DNA of 8,090 bases from Candidatus Woesearchaeota archaeon (GTDB taxonomy: Archaea > Nanobdellota > Nanobdellia > Woesearchaeales > ARS49). Shown in pieces: positions 5,390-8,090 of the stretch (its first letter is position 1; every line of letters begins with the position of its first letter). The position numbers and the translations under genes were made by a program. The stretch covers positions 1 to 8,090 of the forward strand of contig JAHFPE010000024.1 of the NCBI GenBank assembly GCA_023261345.1, in the 5' to 3' direction. The notes below the pieces were generated by a model, which saw nothing but the letters and a program-made list of their open reading frames with translations, was not told the DNA's origin and did not search any database.

Positions 5390-5581
5390 CTAACTCTTAA
5401 GTTCCGACGCTTGATCTCCTTTAAGTCCCCAATCATCTTTAGAGACGTCATTAATGATGATATGAATGCGTTCAACGGGAATGGTTAACGAATCAGAAAT
5501 TGCTTTTGATACTGCCTGAATTAACTTTCGCTTAGTTTCTCTATCCCTACCCTCCCAAAGATCTATGTGAACAACAGGCAT
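5390..5581 (-). CDS. 4-oxalocrotonate tautomerase-family enzyme
   Basis: This 63-residue protein becomes 62 after Met removal, the exact size of 4-oxalocrotonate tautomerase. Mature Pro1 (MPVVHIDLWEGR) is the catalytic base of the family, and Arg11 in WEGR is conserved. Two other active-site positions differ from the Pseudomonas enzyme. Position 39 is His where the reference has Arg, and position 50 is Trp where the reference has Phe. The fold signature (helix RETKRKLIQAVSKAISDSL, then P.ERI.III.DV, then WG.KG) is intact. The family performs keto-enol tautomerisation, but no catabolic genes are nearby, so the substrate is unknown. The ATG at 5581 was chosen over the one at 5599 because it places Pro at position 2 and lies about 25 nt from a TATA-like box. 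Confidence 0.9.
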   Translation of the reverse strand: MPVVHIDLWEGRDRETKRKLIQAVSKAISDSLTIPVERIHIIINDVSKDDWGLKGDQASELKS

Positions 5582-5600
5582 AGCATGATTAATTACCACG

Positions 5601-5612
5601 ATTATTTTAATG
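5601..5612 (-). promoter_or_regulatory. TATA-like box for the tautomerase gene
   Basis: On the minus strand CATTAAAATAAT is centred about 25 nt before the ATG at 5581. It lies in a 93-bp divergent region shared with the operon starting at 5675. Confidence 0.45.
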
Positions 5613-5643
5613 TGTTATGTATTAAGCGTACATGTTTCGATAG

Positions 5644-5654
5644 TTTTTAATAAT
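5644..5654 (+). promoter_or_regulatory. TATA-like box of the coiled-coil/lspA operon
   Basis: TTTTTAATAAT is centred about 26 nt before the ATG at 5675. A GGAG at 5669-5672 sits too close to the ATG to be a good Shine-Dalgarno site, so a leaderless start is preferred. Confidence 0.45.
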
Positions 5655-5674
5655 ACACTCGAGAAGTAGGAGAT

Positions 5675-6070
5675 ATGTCAGTCCTTGGCAAACTAGCGTT
5701 TTGGAAAAAAGAAGAAGATCCATCACTTGACATGCCAAATTTAGGAATTCCAGATGATCTTGGAGCACCAGAAATTCCTCGCTCTTCTGGAATTTTGGGT
5801 GGTGAACCAGAAAGTTTTGGACGACCTGCGAACCTCACACAAGACATGACAGAACCACAACGCTCACCATTCACTCCTCTTAACGTGCGCCCAATTCATC
5901 AAGTGCAACAAAATTCCGAACCAGATATGTTATCAACAAAACTTGACACTATCCGCGTGCTCCTCGAAAATATATCTGCACGACTCGCACGCCTCGAACA
6001 ACTCTCAGAACGACCAAAAGTTGAGACGATAAGTTCTGGACAACAACCAACACGCGCACGATGGGGCTAA
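5675..6070 (+). CDS. Pro-rich protein with C-terminal coiled coil, in operon with lspA
   Basis: This is a 131-residue protein of unknown function. Three regions are visible. A short hydrophobic or amphipathic N-terminus (residues 1-12, ending FWKKEED) could associate with membranes. A long Pro-, Gly- and acid-rich segment (15-83) should be disordered. A heptad-patterned helix (86-112, LSTKLDTIRVLLENISARLARLEQL) should form a coiled coil. A basic tail follows. From memory, small proteins of this design (N-terminal amphipathic piece, linker, 'KLD.IK..LE.I..RL..LE' helix) are common in DPANN archaea and have no assigned role. Its stop lies 10 nt inside the lspA gene, so translation of the two is coupled. 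Its product may act with or near the membrane peptidase. Confidence 0.8.
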   Translation: MSVLGKLAFWKKEEDPSLDMPNLGIPDDLGAPEIPRSSGILGGEPESFGRPANLTQDMTEPQRSPFTPLNVRPIHQVQQNSEPDMLSTKLDTIRVLLENISARLARLEQLSERPKVETISSGQQPTRARWG

Positions 6071-6489
6071 AGAAGAGAACATTCTGGAGTATTGCAGCAG
6101 GAGTTCTTCTTTTTGATCAAGCAACAAAATATTCAATCAGAACTTTTCAAGTGAACTCTAACTTTCGAATATTGCAAATTCATCCCATACAAAATACAGG
6201 GGTTGCGTTTGGGCTTTTTAAGAATATGAATGTAGTTTGGGCGCTCGTAAGTGCCGCAGTTATTCTTGCCATTTGCTACAAATTCAGAAACATACTCAAC
6301 CAACGAGATGCATTCGGTTGGGCACTTATTTTAGGAGGCGCAACAGGAAACCTCCTTGATAGACTGCTTCTTGGGGGCGTAACTGACTTTATTGATTTTG
6401 GTTGGTGGCCAGCGTTCAATATTGCAGATAGCGCGCTTAGTGTTGGAATTATTTATTTACTTTATATGAATTGGAAAGAGAACAAGTGA
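6061..6489 (+). CDS. lspA: Signal peptidase II (lipoprotein signal peptidase)
   Basis: This aspartic membrane peptidase removes signal peptides from lipoproteins at the lipobox cysteine. At 142 residues it is slightly short but complete. Four transmembrane helices lie near 8-24, 56-75, 84-103 and 119-137. All family boxes are present: FDQATK (18-23, Asp19), NTGVAFGLF (45-53), GGATGNLLDR (92-101, catalytic Asp100) and a second box, DFIDFGWWPAFNIADS (109-124, catalytic Asp123). The two catalytic aspartates and the conserved Asn residues are intact, so it should be active. LspA is a bacterial enzyme missing from most archaea. Occurrence here suggests lateral gain or a lineage-specific lipoprotein pathway (inference). 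No lgt-like gene or lipobox protein is seen in the window. It overlaps the preceding coiled-coil gene by 10 nt. Confidence 0.95.
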   Translation: MGLKKRTFWSIAAGVLLFDQATKYSIRTFQVNSNFRILQIHPIQNTGVAFGLFKNMNVVWALVSAAVILAICYKFRNILNQRDAFGWALILGGATGNLLDRLLLGGVTDFIDFGWWPAFNIADSALSVGIIYLLYMNWKENK

Positions 6490-6510
6490 AAGAGAGGAAT
6501 AGATAAAATT

Positions 6511-6523
6511 CTTATTATTTTTT
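6511..6523 (+). terminator. T-rich terminator after lspA
   Basis: The stretch CTTATTATTTTTT starts 22 nt after the lspA stop. It is the expected archaeal-type termination signal for the two-gene operon. Confidence 0.5.
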
Positions 6524-6570
6524 ACTACAACTAGCACCTACGATTCTGAGCCCAAGAGGTCTTCAATGAG

Positions 6571-6617
6571 AAAACGCCGCATGACTATCATCCAAATAAA
6601 TGATCATGTGGCGTTTT
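6571..6617. repeat. Large hairpin: 14-bp stem plus inner 4-bp stem
   Basis: Arms 6571-6584 and 6604-6617 pair over 14 positions with one G-U wobble, and an inner TCAT/ATGA stem (6588-6591 with 6600-6603) closes an 8-nt loop after a 3-nt bulge. The 3' arm ends TTTT. It lies between the lspA terminator and the helicase promoter. It may be a back-up terminator, a small structured RNA or the end of a mobile element. Confidence 0.75.
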
Positions 6618-6722
6618 AGCAATATGGACGTTGTGAGAAACGCAACGACTGTCAATTGCAGTTCAGTTCCTCGGCGCACAAGCCCTTTCGAGTGCACGAA
6701 CTACGGAATTTACTGCAAAACA

Positions 6723-6730
6723 TATTTAAA
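6723..6730 (+). promoter_or_regulatory. TATA box of the helicase gene
   Basis: TATTTAAA is centred about 26 nt upstream of the ATG at 6753. This supports that start over the longer frame beginning at 6600, whose first 51 codons do not look like protein. Confidence 0.6.
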
Positions 6731-6752
6731 GAATCTCCCACAGTACAACACC

Positions 6753-7418
6753 ATGCTTCTTTGCGAAATAGATTCAATTCCACAATCCATTCAAAAAATT
6801 CTTGCAGAACAAGGAATCACAACCTTGCGACCAAGTCAAGAAAAAGCAATTAACGCAGGTCTTCTCGATGGAAATAATCTTCTCATTTGCACACCAACAG
6901 CCTCAGGAAAAACACTCATTGCCGAAATCGCTGCTGCACGAGCAATTCTTACCTTACACAAACAGGCACTTTACATTGTTCCGCTCGTTGCACTTGCAAA
7001 CGACAAACACCAAGACTTCACACAAAAATACTCTGGCACGTTCTCCATTGCAGTTAGCACTGGAGACCTTGATAGCCCAGAACAACATCTTGCAACAAAA
7101 CACCTCATCATCTGCACAGCAGAAAAGCTCGATAGCATCATGCGGCACCAACCCTCGTGGATTGCAAAAGTAGGAGTTGTAATTATCGATGAGATACATT
7201 TACTTAATGACACAGACAGAGGACCAACACTTGAAATTCTCATAACTTGGATCCGCAAACTTCTTCCGAACGTACAAATTATTGGACTTTCTGCAACAAT
7301 TGGAAATCCACAAGAACTTGCAGATTGGATTGACGCTACACTTGTGCAAGACACATGGAGACCAGTACCCCTTCACATAGGCTTGCTTCACAACCATACC
7401 ATTGACTTTGGCAAATAA
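6753..7418 (+). CDS. Hel308-like helicase, first RecA domain only (truncated or split)
   Basis: This is a 221-residue protein equivalent to the N-terminal ATPase domain of Hel308/Ski2-type superfamily 2 DNA helicases, which are normally about 700 residues. The motifs follow in order: Q-like LRPSQ (25-29), motif I TPTASGKT (47-54), Ia VPLVALAND (76-84), Ib STGD (102-105), Ic CTAEK (121-125), II DEIH (146-149), and III SATIGN (180-185) followed by ELADWI. Then comes WRPVPL (202-207), the usual link to RecA domain 2. The protein stops 14 residues later at a TAA. The second RecA domain (motifs IV-VI), the winged helix, the ratchet and the helix-loop-helix domains are all missing, and no frame downstream continues them, since an opposite-strand gene begins 1 nt later. 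ATP binding should be possible, but unwinding needs domain 2. It could be a split gene whose other half lies elsewhere, a decaying copy, or a stand-alone ATPase. The promoter and open frame look intact. Confidence 0.85.
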   Translation: MLLCEIDSIPQSIQKILAEQGITTLRPSQEKAINAGLLDGNNLLICTPTASGKTLIAEIAAARAILTLHKQALYIVPLVALANDKHQDFTQKYSGTFSIAVSTGDLDSPEQHLATKHLIICTAEKLDSIMRHQPSWIAKVGVVIIDEIHLLNDTDRGPTLEILITWIRKLLPNVQIIGLSATIGNPQELADWIDATLVQDTWRPVPLHIGLLHNHTIDFGK

Positions 7419-7419
7419 A

Positions 7420-7806
7420 CTAGAATACTCTACCACTCAACAACCCTAGCGAAAACCCGTAATAATACCAAACTAATGCCACAATAACAAACCAGCACAA
7501 TGCGAGGATCGCAAGTACTGCAATAATATGAGAAACTCTCCCCTTTTTGGACACATCACTTAGCGACATCAACACCAACACTAACACGAGAGTTGGCGGG
7601 CTTAATACAAGAATATATTGAACTACTGTGGATGCGCCCACAAATGGCGCAAGAAACGAAAAACCAAGCCCTAGCACAAGAGCAGCAAGACACAACAATC
7701 CAGCAACCACAACTGTAACAGTGATAAGATTCCAGTGAAGCAAAGAAACATGACGAGAACTACTTGCACTAGAAAGACGTTTTTTTTGACGCTTCATACG
7801 AGACAT
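7420..7806 (-). CDS. Hypothetical membrane protein with three transmembrane helices
   Basis: This 128-residue protein is not recognised. It has a strongly basic, Ser-rich N-terminus (residues 1-25, cytoplasmic by the positive-inside rule), then helices at about 27-54, 62-82 and 92-114, a YYYG segment and a short C-terminal tail. The Val/Leu-rich helices lack charged residues, so no channel or enzyme feature can be proposed. The ATG at 7806 is preferred over the GTG at 7851 because a TATA box is centred about 26 nt upstream of it. An ATG at 7797 is also in frame. It faces the truncated helicase tail to tail with a single base between stops, so the two transcripts must overlap. Confidence 0.72.
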   Translation of the reverse strand: MSRMKRQKKRLSSASSSRHVSLLHWNLITVTVVVAGLLCLAALVLGLGFSFLAPFVGASTVVQYILVLSPPTLVLVLVLMSLSDVSKKGRVSHIIAVLAILALCWFVIVALVWYYYGFSLGLLSGRVF

Positions 7807-7827
7807 GAAACATTGGTAGTTGAAGGA

Positions 7828-7837
7828 GTATAAAAAA
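7828..7837 (-). promoter_or_regulatory. TATA box for the membrane protein gene 7420-7806
   Basis: On the minus strand TTTTTTATAC is centred about 26 nt before the ATG at 7806, consistent with a leaderless transcript. Confidence 0.55.
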
Positions 7838-7895
7838 TGTACTGACTTCACCGCGCAAGACTTATTACTCGCAACTAGCAGAAGGAGTAATCATG

Positions 7896-7930
7896 CAACT
7901 TTTTCTTTTTTTTCCAAAAAGAAAAAGTTG
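7896..7930. repeat. Perfect 15-bp inverted repeat with 5-nt loop
   Basis: Arms 7896-7910 and 7916-7930 are exact reverse complements around a TTTCC loop. The stem carries a long pyrimidine tract on one strand and purines on the other. It lies between two divergent promoters, so it is not downstream of either adjacent gene. A smaller 7-bp inverted repeat (7864-7870 with 7885-7891) precedes it. Confidence 0.8.
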
Positions 7931-7986
7931 AACATAAAGAAACAAACTAAACTACCCTTTCTCACCTTCGAATAGACGACAATAAC

Positions 7987-7993
7987 TTTAAAA
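7987..7993 (+). promoter_or_regulatory. TATA-like box for the gene starting at 8018
   Basis: TTTAAAA is centred about 28 nt before the ATG at 8018. This is the same geometry as the other leaderless promoters here and is the main support for a gene at the window's right edge. Confidence 0.45.
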
Positions 7994-8017
7994 GAATCCA
8001 GTGCCTTTTATACCTCT

Positions 8018-8090
8018 ATGAAAGTCCTAACAACCTATTACGCATTGAATTCAGAAAAGGCTGATCCGCGTTTGAACATGAATGAAGGAT
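8018..8090 (+). CDS. Start of a protein-coding gene, truncated by window edge
   Basis: An ATG at 8018 opens a frame with no stop to the edge, giving 24 complete codons (MKVLTTYYALNSEKADPRLN...). It begins with a short hydrophobic strand then charged residues, like the first strand and turn of an alpha/beta protein. The family cannot be named from this much. Support comes from the TATA-like box at leaderless spacing and the plausible protein start. Confidence 0.5.
   Translation, partial: MKVLTTYYALNSEKADPRLNMNEG

Noticed and set aside
6560..6610. C/D box guide RNA
   Set aside because: GATGATA and CTGA-like strings occur near the hairpin, but no proper pair of C and D boxes with terminal stem could be arranged on either strand.
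6600..6752. Helicase N-terminal extension from ATG 6600
   Set aside because: It begins inside the 6571-6617 hairpin, reads as Cys/Arg/Ser-rich noise, and the TATA box at 6723-6730 fits the ATG at 6753.
7420..7600. Possible frameshifted continuation of the helicase past 7418
   Set aside because: No helicase motif IV-VI appears in any forward frame, and the strand is occupied by a good membrane-protein frame on the opposite strand.
1..8090. CRISPR array, insertion sequence or att site
   Set aside because: No regularly spaced repeats, no transposase or integrase motifs, and no duplicated tRNA 3' end were seen.

Overview
The window looks like part of a small, compact archaeal genome, most likely a DPANN lineage close to Woesearchaeota or Pacearchaeota. 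This is inferred from the sequence alone; no database search was possible. Three things point to archaea. A class II tRNA-Leu has a small intron after position 37 and no encoded CCA. Almost every operon has a TATA-like box centred about 24-30 nt upstream of the chosen start codon, as expected for leaderless mRNAs, and Shine-Dalgarno sites are nearly absent. A Hel308-type helicase fragment is also present. Genes are packed tightly, with ATGA overlaps and convergent stops 1-3 nt apart.

Layout, left to right. An unrecognised reading frame enters at the left edge (to 331). A previously hidden, decayed SRPBCC/AHSA1-type pseudogene lies on the minus strand (334-534). A bacterial-style 2-Cys peroxiredoxin (AhpC type, 571-1128) follows and overlaps an unknown 214-residue gene (1125-1769). 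An unknown 224-residue gene lies on the minus strand (1828-2502). It is divergent from a small four-helix membrane protein resembling DUF4383 (2692-3036). Next come an intron-containing tRNA-Leu(TAG) (3187-3285), a coiled-coil plus two-helix membrane protein (3482-3736) and a small protein with a possible Cys-His-Asp transglutaminase/papain-like triad (3838-4323).

The second half starts with a minus-strand two-gene operon: a winged-helix/minimal nucleotidyltransferase fusion (4722-5306) followed by a HEPN protein (4327-4725). It resembles MNT-HEPN toxin-antitoxin modules, but the HEPN active-site motif is atypical. A 4-oxalocrotonate tautomerase-like gene (5390-5581, minus) is divergent from a two-gene operon encoding a Pro-rich coiled-coil protein (5675-6070) and a complete LspA signal peptidase II (6061-6489). 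LspA is unusual in archaea.

A 221-residue Hel308-like helicase piece (6753-7418) carries only the first RecA domain. It ends one base from the stop of a convergent membrane-protein gene (7420-7806, minus). A perfect 15-bp hairpin sits in the following divergent intergenic region, and another gene starts at 8018 and runs off the window.

No single wholly new system is evident. The observations I value most are the stand-alone or split Hel308 ATPase domain, archaeal LspA, the AHSA1 relic, the atypical HEPN-MNT pair and the tRNA intron with two competing stems. Some genes could not be recognised, and this is stated for each.
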